Assembly (NCBI GenBank): GCA_031216445.1
Contig: CM062214.1
Coordinates: 11,959,501 to 12,023,500 of the forward strand
Direction: 5' to 3'
Length of the DNA stretch: 64,000 bases
DNA from: Lateolabrax maculatus
Lineage: Eukaryota > Chordata > Actinopteri > Acropomatiformes > Lateolabracidae
Translations under genes and position numbers: made by a program
In this document: one piece after another, positions 37,201-50,034 of the stretch
How the letters are laid out: each line of letters starts with the position of its first letter
Position numbering within the stretch: position 1 is the first letter of the stretch
The notes under the pieces: generated by a model
Database searches by the model: none
Told to the model about the DNA's origin: nothing
Seen by the model: only the letters and a program-made list of their open reading frames with translations

Positions 37201-39561
37201 CAACCTAGTAAACCATGCAATATGGCCCAGTGCAGTTCTGACTTGTGTCCATCCTCAACTTTTTGAGGTAGCTCAGTCAGTACAGAAACGAGTGGGTGAG
37301 ATGTGGAGGAATCAATCACACACACCTGCAGGCAGACAATCAGAAACCTGGATATTGTTATGATCATATAGCAGGGATATGAATAGCCACATTTCTCATG
37401 TTTCTTGTAAACATGAAATCAATAATAATCAAAACCAGGATACTAATGTGCATGTAAACGCACTCAAAGAGTCAGCGTTAGCTGGATATTTTAAATGAAC
37501 TGAGATCATTGCTAATGTAGACTAAAACATGCAAAGCTATTTTCATTAATGGTCCTTAAAATGTCAGCTTTCTACATACATGCTGCTCTCTAAAAGGCCC
37601 TGGAAGGTTTATGTGTCACGAAATTGTAAAAATGTACATTTTATAATGAAATATTCAAGGACCGATTTTTAACAGCAGTTGGTTATGCTGTTATGCATCT
37701 TTAACAGCTTGTATTTAAAACATTTTTTGAATAGCATCAGTTGAAAACATGTAATTATATTTGTCAAATTATGTACAATAATGGATGTCCTCCCTCACTA
37801 AAGGTACATAATGTATACTAAAATTCTGAACAGGAACAGAAGCTCTCTTTTTTCTCTCACCATTTACACTCCCATCTTCAGCCATTACTGTCATCAGACT
37901 GGAGCTCTCTGACTTTGATAGTGCATGAACATGTCCTGTGCTGAAGTGTTAAGGGCAGGAGGGAGTCAGTGACTGATGTGGGGAGCAGCAACGCTCCCCC
38001 CAGTGTCATGCAGTGATTGATGTTCAAAGAATGGTCCAAAAACCCATGACCAACTTGCCTCGCAGCCAGAGGCACCTTACTCTTTCCCCCATATGAAAGT
38101 GATATTTCAGAGATATGAAATAATTATTACACGCAACTGTGTTCAAATGTCTCAGATGTGAAATGAAAGTCCTTTTATATTTGAATAAAATTAATAAAAC
38201 ACATCATTGAGAGATATTACAGTCCACCTTGTCATTGTAATTTTGACATTTGAAGAAAATTTGCATTTAGTTATTACAGTTTTGGGTATATATCAGAATT
38301 TCTCATAGGGATGTCCTCTTCTGTCCTTCTTCAATACATTGGATAATTGCAACGGACACTCGGATGGCTGCAAGTAACCATCGGATAATGTTTTATAATA
38401 TTTAAATATGTATACATTTAGATAGTACTTACAAAATTGGCATATTTGTGTTGTTTTTGTCTCATGTACATCTCCCTGTTCCTCTTTATATTTGACCTTC
38501 ATGTGCAACCAAAGGTCCATTTGTCTTCCCTGGTGCAATGAGCGGTTGAGGTTACGCAAAATGTGTTATGGCTAAATGAAATGCCTCTGTCAACAATGCT
38601 ATTTTTACATGGGCGGTCATTTCGATTAAAATGTCATTGCCTCTATTCATTTTCTTTGATGTTTCTGTTGAACTTTGCACACTTGACTTGTTCTGTCCAT
38701 AAAATATGAATTATTCTCACTGACTTCACAAGACCTCCTTGTGTATCTACATGCACATATGTGATTGCACACACAAGCAGACCCCACTCGACACATATTC
38801 TCATTGTGAGCTCTCCTGTGATGTTTATAGGGGCTTGAGAGTTTGTATAAAGGTAATATATCACAAATATGGAGCATAATGGAACTGACAAGCCTGAGGG
38901 TCAGAAAAAGTTTACCTAAAAGTATACTTGGCTGAGCACCAAGATGGGCTTTTTCTATGATAATTGTGTTCTCTTATTCATTTGAAAACAACAATACTTT
39001 CTGAGCTTATCACACATTCAAAAGTTGTATACAATTCACCAGCTCCAAATGATTACTTGCAATTGCTGTGCTCATTGTTGAACACAATCCACAAAGTGCA
39101 TTAATTTACCCCTGACACAAAACTGTGAAAAACTAGAAATTAAAAATAGGACTGCATCCAATGATGGATAAATGGAAAAGCACTTAAAAGAGGATGAGAA
39201 TGCTGTTGCATCCCTTAAGAGGGTGGCTGAAACAAATGGCTAAGGCAGATATGGGCTGAGAAGTCTTCTTAAGATTGACACAGGTAAGTGGTACTGCGCA
39301 TGTAGGGGTGCCGTGTCAATTATGGTGCATAGAGGTCTGCTGTCTGTCTGCGAGAAGCTCATTAACACCAAGGTCAGTTTCATCAGGCCCCAAAGCTGTC
39401 GTTATTCTCATATTACCAGCAGGGACGGAAATAAAAAGTCATATTGGGCATGCATTTCAATACCGCGGGATAGCATGCAGATTTTGAGTTACAGATTCGA
39501 ATGCAGACAGTGTATACAGAGATACAAAATTCATTGTCATAAAGCTTCCACCACTTTCATA

Positions 39562-39596
<35 letters not shown>

Positions 39597-41525
39597 CCAT
39601 TTATCCACACACATGCAAATAATGGCTGTTTAAATAGCTGTTTCCCAAGAGAGATTTTGAAAATGCAGAGCAGGTAGCAGGTGCTTGTTTAAATGGATAT
39701 TGCAATTGTGTTTATGCAAAACAATTTTATCAATGATTACACATGGTTCCATGAGACTTAAATGTCTGAATAACTATATGTACTTAAACAACCTGTCTAC
39801 TCATGCAAACCTACCTAATTATATACAGAGAAATCCTCTGTAGAAGTAAAAGACTAATAGATTGGCTTTCATTATGATATGGAATTTATTAGAATGATTC
39901 TATTTTGTGGGCGATTTCTTTTACAAGCTGTTATGTTTTAATCAAAAACTGTGATATGTGTATACATTCATAAACACTCAGTATAATATGTATTGTGTAA
40001 AAAGGCAACGGAAACTAAATTCATTGGGACATACACAGTTAACTGTCTAAGATGTCAAGCACAACCTCAGCTCGGTTTAACCCCCTGCCTTTAACCTTCA
40101 CATCAAGCATGTGGGGGATAAACAGTTAATTGCCCGAGTGAGCCTGAATGGTTGGTGCACAAGCAGGCAGAGTGCCTCTATCACTGATTGTTGGTCGTTT
40201 TCGCAGTCATTGTTTCCCTATATCTCCTGACACCGAGACCTTTCCTGTCTCTCCCATGTTATTGGAAAGCGCTGATGGGAAATATATAACAGCTCGACAC
40301 GGTAACTGCCAACTCTGTGCCCTAAGCCTAGCTCTCAACTCAACTGTCAAGATCTAAAAGACAAAAAGCCTCTTGTTACTGTGCCGAAGTGCATGGCTAC
40401 AGCTCAATTTGTTTGCAGGAGACAGACTTTCAAAGAGTGAGAGTCACCTGCATGCATCCCTTTGCTCTGTTTGCTCTTCCTCTGAATTGTCACTCAACCT
40501 CTTTCCCTCCCCTCCCCTCCTGCTAGTTTTACCTTTGTCTCTCTATGGATATTCCTGAACGGTTTGTGCCTACAGGCAGCCATTCCACTTGTTTACCCCT
40601 TTCTCTTTTAATAAGAGAGTGAGGAGGACAGATTCAAACTATAGTTGACAATACAGCCAAATCCACTCTCTTCCATCAGGCACACAAGTCTGTGCTTCTC
40701 TCTTATTTTAAACCAAAAGTATACAGACTTTGAAAGGCAGGGTTAACACAGCCAATAAAGACAAACTGCTGTCCAATTTATCTCCATAAAGCAACAATAT
40801 AAGTTTAACTCTTAACTCTTTAACTCTACATTACATAACCATTGCTTCACATTCAAGGGCTGATGGCAGACACATATATAGCAAGACACTGAGTTTGAAA
40901 CAATTTACAGATAGCAGAATAGATGACAGATGTAAAGAAAAATAAACAGCCAAGAAAATAATAAATAATAACATAGGAAGGTGAAAGAATAAAATAAACT
41001 TCGTATTGCAGCTCTAAAAACAGCCCAATGTTTAATTAAAAAGCACTGATGATTGCAGCCTTGAATGAATGTTAGTAAATGTCAAAACAAATCTTAAAAC
41101 TTCTGAAATTTGTTCCAGATACATGCAGCATAGTAGCTAAAAGCACCTCAACCATGTTTGGATTTTATTCTGGGAACAATAAGAGGATCAGTACCAGTTG
41201 ACCTGCATGATCTGTTGGGTTGATGTTGGAAGATCAGAAATATTTTGGTCTTACAGTGACAGTGCATTAAATCACTTATTTGACAGATTGATAAACTCTT
41301 GCAGAGATTTAAACAGGTAGAAAAAAACTGGTAGCAAACGCTTGACCTGGTGGAAAGGTCATGTCATCACCGACAAAATCGATAGGTTTCTCCTTTTTGG
41401 GAAGAAAACATAGCAAAACATGTGGCAGTTTAGAAACTTGTTTAAGATACTTTTATCAGAGACAAACAAAAAAACAAATGGAAGGAAATTATTAACCTAT
41501 ATATATCTCACCCAAATTACAAAAC
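34275..41525. other. Long AT-rich non-coding stretch
   Basis: No gene, RNA gene or recognised mobile element is seen in these seven kilobases, apart from the CA microsatellite at 39563-39593. A-rich runs lie near 35530-35560. A CCCTCCCCTC run lies near 40505. Confidence 0.5.
39563..39593. repeat. (AC)15 dinucleotide microsatellite
   Basis: A perfect AC repeat of about 15 units. Such runs are typical of teleost genomes and likely length-polymorphic. Confidence 0.95.
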
Positions 41526-41529
41526 TAGG

Positions 41530-43050
41530 CTAGCTTACTAGGCTGCTTACCCTTAGTTAGCACTTCTTTATTAGACATGATCCATCTGTCTTCATCATCA
41601 GGCTATGTACCACAGTCCTTTACAGTAGCTGTAATTATACCTCTTCTGAAAAAGCCTACGCTTGATCCAGGGGTTTTAGCCAACTATAGACCTTTATATA
41701 ACCTTCCCTTTTTCTCTAAGAGCCTTGAGAAAGCGGTCGCCAATCAGTTATGTGACTTTCTACATAACAAAAGTTTATTTGAGGATTTTCAATCAGGATT
41801 TAGAGTTAATCATAGCATAGAGACAGCACTGGTGAAAGTGACAAATTACCTTCTGATTGCATCAGACAAAGGATTTGTCTCTGTATTTGTTCTGTTAGAT
41901 TTTAATGCTGCATTCGACCACCTGACCATCAGATCCTTTTACAGGGACTGAAGCAATTGCTTGGCATTAAAGGATCCACATTTAGCTTGTTTAAGTCTTA
42001 TTTATCAGATAGATTTCAGTTTGTACATGTGAATGAGTTCCACAAGGTTCTGTGCTTGGACCAATTTTATTCACCTTATATATGCTTTCTTTAGGCAACA
42101 TTATTAGGAAATCCTCCATAAGCTTTCACTGCTATGCAGATGATACTTAATTATATTTGATATAAAGCCAGATGAAAACGATCAGTTAGTCGAACTTCAG
42201 GCATGCATTAAGGACATAAAAAACTGGATGACCTGCAATTTTCTGCAGTTAAACTGAGACAAAACTGATGTTATTGTTCTTGGCCCCAAACACGTGCGAG
42301 ACACATTATCTATAGATATAGTTACTCTAGATGGCATTGCCCTGGCTTTCAGCACCACTGTAAGGAATCTAGGAGTAACCTTTGATCAGGACATGTCCTT
42401 TAACTCCCATATAAAAACAGACTGCAAGGACTGCCTTCTCCCATCTACATAGCATTGTAAAAATCAGGCATATCCTGTCTCAAAAAGAAGCAGAAAAACT
42501 AGTCTATGCATTTGTTACTAGTAGGTTGGATTATTGTAATTCCTTATTATCGGGTTGCCCCAATAAGTCTCTAAAGACTCTCCAGCTGGCCCAGAATGCT
42601 GCTGCAAATGTACTGACTGAACTAGTGGAAGAGACCATATTTCTCCAATATAAGCTACTCTGCACTGGCTCCCTATAAAATCCAGAATTTAATTTACAAT
42701 CCTTCTCCCCACCTACAAAGCTTTTAATGGTCGAGCACCATCATATCTTAAAGAACTCATATTACCATATTACCCGACTATAGCACTGCGCTCACAGAAT
42801 GCAGGGTTACCTGTGTTTCCTAAAGTCTCTAAAAGTAGAACAGGGGGCCAGAGCTGCTTGAAGTTTCCACCTGTTAAAAGGAAGTTTTTCCTTGCTACTG
42901 TCGCAAAGTGTTCGCTAGTGGTATGAATTGTTGGGTCTCTATAAATAATATTTTGAAGAGTATGGTCTAGAACTACTCTATGTGAAAAGTTTCTTGAGAA
43001 AACATTTGTTATGATTTAACACTATACAAATATAATTGACTTGACCTGAC
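41530..43050 (+). mobile_element. L2/Maui-type LINE copy, 5'-truncated, with 3' UTR
   Basis: This is a non-LTR retrotransposon on the plus strand. It begins inside the reverse transcriptase domain, continues through the RT core and thumb-like region, and ends with the 3' UTR typical of fish L2/Maui elements (CCACCTGTTAAAAGGAAGTT, TTGTTGGGTCTCT, ACACTATACAAATATAATTG) and a degenerate TTGAC-type terminal repeat at about 43037-43050. Near 42845 the coding part jumps straight to the 3' UTR, so the last tens of codons of the ORF have been deleted. Only about 1.5 kb of an element that is several kb when complete remains. Clade assignment is from remembered similarity to the Fugu Maui family, not from a search. 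Confidence 0.85.
41543..42845 (+). pseudogene. Reverse transcriptase remnant of the L2-type LINE
   Basis: The longest open segment (41577-41951) carries the fingers motif NYRP at residues 36-39, the QSGFR box and the LLDFNAAFD motif with the first catalytic Asp. After a small deletion, reading resumes with SYLSDRFQFV, then VPQGSVLGP (42037-42063) and the catalytic YADD box (42133-42144). The codon after the following Thr is TAA (42148-42150), where a Gln codon is expected. Further frameshifted similarity follows: KPDENDQLVELQ, NLGVTFDQDMSFNSHIK, then TSRLDYCNSLLSGCPN near 42520-42560. The endonuclease domain and the extreme C-terminus are missing. The enzyme would have reverse-transcribed its own RNA at a nicked target. 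This copy is dead. Confidence 0.85.
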
Positions 43051-43140
43051 CTCAATTAAAACCTTTTTCAGAGTAAGAGCTGTGGCATTACTGCAGAGCT
43101 TTTCCTCATTCATTTCTAGATGACATTTGTTAGTGCTTTT

Positions 43141-43260
43141 GGCACCTCAAACAAGATTAAATTCCCCTCCATTGTATTGAGGTGGCAGCATAAATCTCAG
43201 AAGTTAGTATCTCAAAAACTTGACAAATTAAATAAAACATGTATTTACATACAACATAAA
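43141..43260. repeat. Probable fish interspersed repeat next to the LINE
   Basis: GGCACCTCAAACAAGATTAA, CATTGTATTGAGGTGGCAGC and AAATCTCAGAAGTTAGTATC match, in order, a repeat I recall from percomorph genomes. It lies 90 bases past the LINE end. The 109-codon frame that crosses it (43120-43449) looks like chance. Confidence 0.4.
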
Positions 43261-43264
43261 ACGT

Positions 43265-44905
43265 TTCATATTGTCACATACGGTATGTCTTTAACAGAGG
43301 TTGAATATTGTTTATGGGAGACTATACAAACGCTACTACACCTGATCCCTTTTCATAGCAATGGCCCAATGGTAGAGCATGCTCTTTTTGATTGTCTGCT
43401 TTTTAAATTATTTTTAAAATGTGCCTTAACTATGAGCAAGGTGAAATGAACAAAAAGCAAACAAAGCAATCTGGCAAAACTGGCTTGTGCTATTCTTTTT
43501 TTTTTTTTGGCAAAGTGCTTCAAACTGAATAAAAGAAGTGGGTCACAGCTGAAGTGCTGAAATCTCAGCAGCTGGTTACAGAGAAAAACACAAAGTTGTG
43601 CTAGTCATAATTATGATCATTAGAAGTCTATGACAACAAAAACAAAGTGAGGCTTCATTGCATCTTCCATTGTACAGTTAAATGACCCCCTTTTAATTTT
43701 CAATGTACATAATATTGAGGCTTAAAACTGGATGAAGTGTTAGAGGACAGCATCATTCATTCTCACTTCAATTCATTTCTAATGATTTCATTATTCTTTT
43801 GATGCCCTCCTTCTCCAATCTTACCCCAGAGGCTCAGGATGGAACACCATTCTGCCTTTAAATGGAACACTGATTGTTTTTCATGTTTATTCACAACCCA
43901 CGGGTCAGCAGCCTCCCATAATCTGCTGTTTCTTCCAAGGACAATTTGGGAGCTATCATGAATAAAAATGATCTTAATAATATTGCAGTGAAAGGACCCA
44001 TGGCAACTATGAATACCATTAGAGTCTGATCAGAGGCTGTTAGTGCCACATTTATATGGTCAGAGCAACAGCATAGGGCCTGCATGAGTGACTCCGGAGG
44101 CTGGCTGTTTACACTCTTTTGTCATTGGTTCTTTCATAAATTTTTCTCATTTTCACTATACTGTATTTGAATGGGTTTTTTTTTATAGTATAATGGAGTT
44201 TTGATCCCTAGAGGCATTGTTATGTGTATTTGTATTAGATGAAGTATTCATCTTATTTCTCTAGTTTACTTCAGATTGATAATATGGAAACAGAAATATA
44301 AGAGAAAGTCATTGTGTCTTTGGAAGTATCTTAACTGTGAAGCAAACTGCAGCGACCAGTCGCAGCAATTTACCTCCCTTCAATACCCTTGACCTAGATG
44401 GGGAAACTTCCAGGGGAGTAGAGAATTAAAAGTGTGAGAAAAATACAATTATGTGCAGCAAAGGAAACACGTAAGGTGATCAAATATAGTATTTACCTTG
44501 AACTGTGTGGTAAGGGGGTGACTTTTCTCATAATATTAACATAAAGAACAGTAAGGACTATATTCTAAAGGATGTGTTTTACCTGTGGAATCTCCTAGGG
44601 AAGGAAGGGTTAGGACTAAGGTTGTCAGGACCATACAAATTACACATACTGTGTCACAGTGTTTTGATTCTGACATGCTGGCTGGGTGGAGTTAAGCTGC
44701 AGAGCTATTATTATGCATGGGTTGGAGTTTTAACAGTGACCACGGTTGATTTCTGTTAATATGGTATGAAATTAATTCTAAAGTCAAGGCCAACCTGTCC
44801 CAACATCCTTGTCATGTTCAAACATTTAAATGTTTTAATTTTAGTTTAAGTGTTCCTGCTTGCACTCTTCTAGGTTTTATATGATTTACATCCTCTTTTC
44901 TTGAC
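43265..44905. other. Non-coding stretch
   Basis: No gene is seen. A T-run lies at about 43496-43508. The block 43745-44090 has the texture of a conserved non-coding element and is discussed in the findings. Confidence 0.5.
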
Positions 44906-44910
44906 TTTGA

Positions 44911-45115
44911 GGCCTCTATTTTAATGAATCAAGGTGCAATGCGCAAAGCACAGCCAACTGTGCCGTGGCAATGGGGTGGGATGAGAAAGAATCCATTATC
45001 ATACATTATGTGTGGGTGTGTAAGGGGTTGTAACAATCGTGGCCAATCACATTGGTTCCTTTCACCCCCTTAAAAGCAGCGCCATCCCATCATAATGTAC
45101 TGACAGCTTGTTAAT
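44911..45115. repeat. Fish interspersed repeat related to the copy at 5150-5564
   Basis: GGCCTCTATTTTAATGAATC, GGTGCAATGCGCAAAGC, GGGTGTGTAAGGGGTTG, GCCAATCACATTGG and CCCCCTTAAAAGCAGCGCC correspond to a repeat with GTGTGTTTTGG, CCAATCA and CCCTTTAAA words at matching spacing. This appears to be a second, more diverged member or a sister family of the element near 5.2 kb. It has no coding capacity. Confidence 0.5.
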
Positions 45116-45119
45116 GGAG

Positions 45120-48100
45120 TAGAGAGTCCAGGAAGCTTTCCTAAGGGAATAGTCACTAAATCACAATTTAAAAATGATACATGTAGAACATTGCACATAT
45201 GGTGCCACAAATACAGATGATGTCTCCTTTTAAGTTGAATGAATTAAATTGAAATTCACAAAGATTGTCTTTACATTGTTTTACTGAAGTGATAATTAGA
45301 GGATAAGTTCACCAAAATTCAAAAAAGCATATTTTCTCAATCACTTATGGCATCTGACTATTATTACAACACATACATCAGTGGGGGACCCCAAATAATG
45401 AATTAAAAAAAGTCAGTGTCAACAAAGCACAAGGGTTAAACTCAACAGCCATGGGTCTGTTAAGAACAATGTTATGAAATGTTTTCATTGGGACTTATTT
45501 TTTTTTATTAAGCAATAGTTCCAAAGTCCGTGGATTGTCCTGAGTAACTGTGACAACATTTGTCATGAATTGATTTAGATGGTGCCTCTGAACTTTGATA
45601 AATTATCCCTTGTAGTAACCGATTTATGAGTACCACGTGATAATAATTGTTATAGTTTGATCATAATTTCATCTTGAGCATGATTTGTTTTCCTTACTGT
45701 GGCCCTCCAAAGACTACGGTTGCTTGTAATGCTGGCTGATGAAAAGGACTTTAACATGAGTGTACATTTTGACAGCTATTACGCAAACACAGTTTAATTG
45801 GGGGCTATCTTTAGTGTCACAAGGCCCAGAGGCACTTGCCTTAACCCTAAACGGAGACAAACATAAAACCAAGTTCAAGGCAAGTTTGCAGACTTGTCTG
45901 TCCAGTTAAACTGTCTGCATTCATTATTTAGTAATTAGCTACATGTAATGGCTTTCTGACACCTAGGATTACACTGTCTTTGTAATGCATTAGCTGACTC
46001 AATTATAGCAGGGTGTTGGATAAGCCTGCACTTGACGTGGCTTATCTTTTCATTTTCTTTCTTTTTATCCCCCCACTCTCTATTTTCCTTCAACATGCTC
46101 TCCACACTTCTCCCCTTTGGTGTTCCACAGGGTTTGGGGTTGTCTAAGCCATAGCAGTGAGCCAGCATGTGATGTTAGACCAAGACAAATGATACCCTGC
46201 ATGCCTCTTATCTCTAAGCCAGAGCCCCTTAGTCTTTTAGAAGGCCCAATGCCACTCATTACATTGGCAGTAAACAAGTGCACTGCTGGATGTGTTTTCA
46301 CACATTCAGCATGGACGCTTGTGCGGATCCGCTCATCTTTTCACTCTAGCTCTACTGTATTTGCACACTGAGACCCTGAAGCCTGGGCTTGGATCTCATA
46401 TCTCTAGACCTCTGGATATTCACCCAGACTTCAGGCCAAACAGAGACGGCTGATTATCAGAGGAGCCTTGGGATGGATTGGTGTCTGCAGAACCAGGAGG
46501 CCCATAGAGGCGATAAGCCATGGTTTTATGGGTTAGCTGAGCAGTCCAACATACCTTGGAGGGATGTGTAAATATACAGAATGCGTGTTTATGTGTGTGG
46601 GCTTGTGTCTGTTTGAAAGTGTGTCTTTGTGATGTTTGAATGTGAACAGTGTATGAATTTTAAGGCTTTGTCACAAACATGTCTGGTACGTCCTAAAGGT
46701 TATGAATTTACTTTTGCAAAATGCGAGCTGTGCTGAAAGCAAAAAATGGGGAAAAAGAAGTGACCTGCACAAAAAAGCTTCTTCTTAGGCACATGGGCAA
46801 CTTGGACACACTGTCCAATGTCAGTCTTGGTGTCACGGGAACGAATATTCCAGTTTTGACTGCTAGTGTACCACCCTCTCAACCTTCACTCCCTACAAGC
46901 ACACTCTTTCTTATGCCTGCACATGTGAGAACCCATATTTTAGAATATATTCGAAACTGTAAAAAGAGGTGATGTCATTTAACATTGTCACTGCCTAAAA
47001 TGTGTTTCTGTTTTCCCATTGGTGACATTGAAATTTTGGGATAACTACAGAATGACAGGCTTAACATGAAAAATCAATGGGGGAGATAGGGCAAGGGCTT
47101 CCTCCCTTTCCATGTTGAAATGCACCTCCTTTGCCCTGCCAGTCTTTTTGCCTTTCTCTTTTGGTTTAAGCTCGGGATGCAGTGCCATCAATTTGTAGTT
47201 TGCTGCGTTGCTTTAAAGGCTTAATGATGTGAGGGAAGTGAGCAGAGCCTGGAGAGTGGGTGTCTTAGTCTGCGCTCTTGAGATACTACAGTAAGAGAAG
47301 TGTTATAACATCATTTTGACACTCAACCTGATCAGAGAAATAATTGAGTTTGACTGTGTTGACTTAGTATGTAATGACATCAAAGACATGAGATTACCCC
47401 CATATTTGTGCGTCTCCCCCCGAGAGTTGGCACCAGGATTTGGAACATTTTACCATCAAATTGCTGCTCTTGAGTAAGAAATGGAACACAGCAGGGTGAC
47501 AAATAGGCTGAATGTATATTCGTCAGCCAAACCAAATACCTCATATTACTCAGACAGCTTGATAGGAGATTATTTCAATAAACTAAACCTGCATAGATTC
47601 TGTCTGTATCTTTAAGATATAAAAACGACCACCGACATCAAGAGGAAGCAGACTGAGACATTTTGCTTAGCAACTCCTGATAATAGAAAAAATGCGTGTG
47701 TGCACATGTGTGCATGTGTATGTGTGCACATGTTTGTATGTGGACCTGCATAAGAGGAACCGATTCTTATGCTTATCTGATACATAGCAATCTCTATCAC
47801 TATTTTTAAATCCATTCGAAAATCTCCCTCGGGTTTTCCTAAGCCAGAAGTGCAGAGATGCATCCAGCCATTATTTTCAAGCATTTGCTTAAAAGAATAT
47901 ATTTTTAAAATATAATTTCAAAAAGCGCAAGTGCATTTATATAGACAGTACAGAACTACGTGATGAAATAGGGCCTCCAGACTCAGATAGAAAGCATCAC
48001 TGCTGGAGCTAGTAGGGAATTCAATTACTGTGTCTGAATTCCATACAACAAACTAACTGTATATAATATGTACTATATAGTAATTTGTACAGTATACACA

Positions 48101-49735
48101 TTTTGTAATTACAGTAGTATACAAGGAAATAACTAACTTGACAGCTTTATAGTACCAACAAGTGATACAACAAATCTATTGTTGGACCTGGACAATATTG
48201 TTCATCAACAGCAAACTCAAAAATCAGGCATGTTACTGTGATGTTGTCATTTTTCAATTGTAAACACACTTTAGCAGTGCAGAGGCCAGGTCCTCCAGTG
48301 ATAGGACATTCTAACTTGGTTGCTTTGTTAACCGTGTGTAACTGTTTCATTTATTTCACTACATTTGATAAAGTTAACCTTAAATTGACCCAAAATTAGG
48401 TTTCTCAGATGTTGGGCTCTACACACACAGCACTATTCTCTGCATGCAGGGCTTAAAGTTTCCCATTTAGAAAGTTAAATGAAACACAAAAACATATTTA
48501 GGTGCTTTTGTAAAGTAATGATCCATATCTGTGGTATAACAGCCATAAATCATGAACTACAAATTTTAGAAGCTGGCAATGAATCTTGTCAAAGAAAAAT
48601 CAGAGACCAGTGCTGCAATGGGAAAGTCTGAGCCAGATCAAAGATTTCTATTAAATTTCCAACATGAGCTGATGCTAATACCATTCTCCAAAAATATTAA
48701 AATACCGCAGTCAAAGAAATCATGCTTCATTATGCATCTTATCAGTATGCAACTCTTCACCTAACTTGCTCACAAGACATACATTATAGTTTTGTTTTTG
48801 AAAAATCTGCCTCAGTGCCTTGCTTTTTTCTGCAGCCATAAGAATTTGAGCTTTAATCAAACTATGCGTTATTTCTTTGTTTGTAAAGTAGGTAATGAGG
48901 ATCTCAGGTTATTGCTTTATGGGGTTTGTATGAGTTGAGTTTTACCAACATACCAATTAACATGCAGAGTCAGGTGTTAGGTAACTTTTGAGGACACTCT
49001 ATAGACTTGAATTAATTGCTTGGAGGCATGCCCTCACCTTAAATGTGGCATCTGTGAAGGCTGTGTCTGTGAAGGCCACGTCTATATAAATGGATATTTA
49101 TTATATTATGTCTTTCAATAACAAGGCTCTTCTGCTTTCTCTCACTCTCTCGAGGTTTTAATTGAAGAGTGTGGTGTCAGGGCCGACAATTTGCATGACG
49201 AACATTTGTCAGAGTTCTGGGTTATTCACCAGGTTTTAATTTTACTTGAATCAGACAATGAACAGACATAGGGGCGTTAATGCAAGTTATGTTGAGGAAC
49301 TGCTACTTGACCAGTATAGTATTATGAGCCGTATGACTGCTTATAAGACATACTATAATAATGCTGTATGGACTTTTATAGTAACTCCGATTGTTACATA
49401 ATACATTGTATACAATACATTATACTAATATAATAATATTAATATTAGATATTCATTCATTAAAAAATGTTATCCAGCTCTGCATTATTAACCCATTTAC
49501 TCCCACAGCTGACACTTGTTTTCACTTGTGAACACATTTGTAGCTGTCAGTCGGCTGTCAGGCGCTTTTGGACCGCTGGTCATTTGTGGCCTCCACCAAG
49601 CAAAAGGCCAAGAACTGACAGCACATTGTAAAGCAGAGAAAAACTTGCATACTGTCACTTTAATCTGGCACATTCTCAATTCATGATCCTTTTCTTCATG
49701 TAGGATACTTTGTTTTTTAATTTTTTTCATGCAGA
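45120..49735. other. Non-coding stretch
   Basis: No gene or recognised mobile element is seen. A TG/CA alternating tract (GTGTGCACATGTGTGCATGT) lies at about 47695-47742. A 15-base tandem duplication (TCTGTGAAGGC twice) lies at about 49050-49080. Very AT-rich palindromic DNA lies at 49393-49450. Confidence 0.5.
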
Positions 49736-49739
49736 TTTG

Positions 49740-49759
49740 TTTTTTTTTTTTTTTTTTTT
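49740..49759. repeat. T20 homopolymer run
   Basis: Twenty consecutive T residues stand about 47 bases before the dispersed repeat at 49807-50030. Read on the minus strand this is a poly(A) tract downstream of that repeat. It could therefore mark the 3' end of a retroposed insertion, but no SINE head is recognisable. Confidence 0.85.
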
Positions 49760-49806
49760 GGCGGCAATTCTACCTCTCAGCTCTAGGTATACCATTGTTG
49801 GCTTGT

Positions 49807-50030
49807 CGGTCCCCCACTTTGGTCCGGACTGAAATATCTATGGAACTAATGGATGGCAATGTTGGTGCCCAGTTAATAAATTCTGATGATGTAGGAGATC
49901 CCCTGAATTATCCTATAGTGCCACCAGCAGGTCAAAATTTTCACTTATTTAGTGTTAAACATCTTGATGGACCAGCACAAAAGTTGGTACAGATATTCAT
50001 GGTTTCCAGAGGATAAATCATTGGCTCCAT
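49807..50030. repeat. Fish interspersed repeat (TTTGGTCCGGACTGAAATATCT family)
   Basis: The words ACTTTGGTCCGGACTGAAAT, GGAGATCCCCTGAATTATCC, TAGTGCCACCAGCAGGTC, GTTGGTACAGATATTCATGG and CCAGAGGATAAATCA are the hallmarks of a very abundant percomorph repeat made of two similar half-units. A 95-codon frame reads through it but encodes nothing recognisable. The two TGATG/AGATCCCCTGA-type halves are heavily diverged. Confidence 0.7.
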
Positions 50031-50034
50031 TTCT

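Noticed and set aside
37020..37240. Possible tandem duplication sharing TGTAAATAG, TGGACCTCCTCC and ATGGCCCA
   Set aside because: The spacing between shared words differs (23 versus 56 bases, then 61 versus 40) and the DNA between does not align, so a clean duplication is not supported.
46600..46660. TG-rich degenerate microsatellite
   Set aside because: Too diverged to define units, and of no clear interest.
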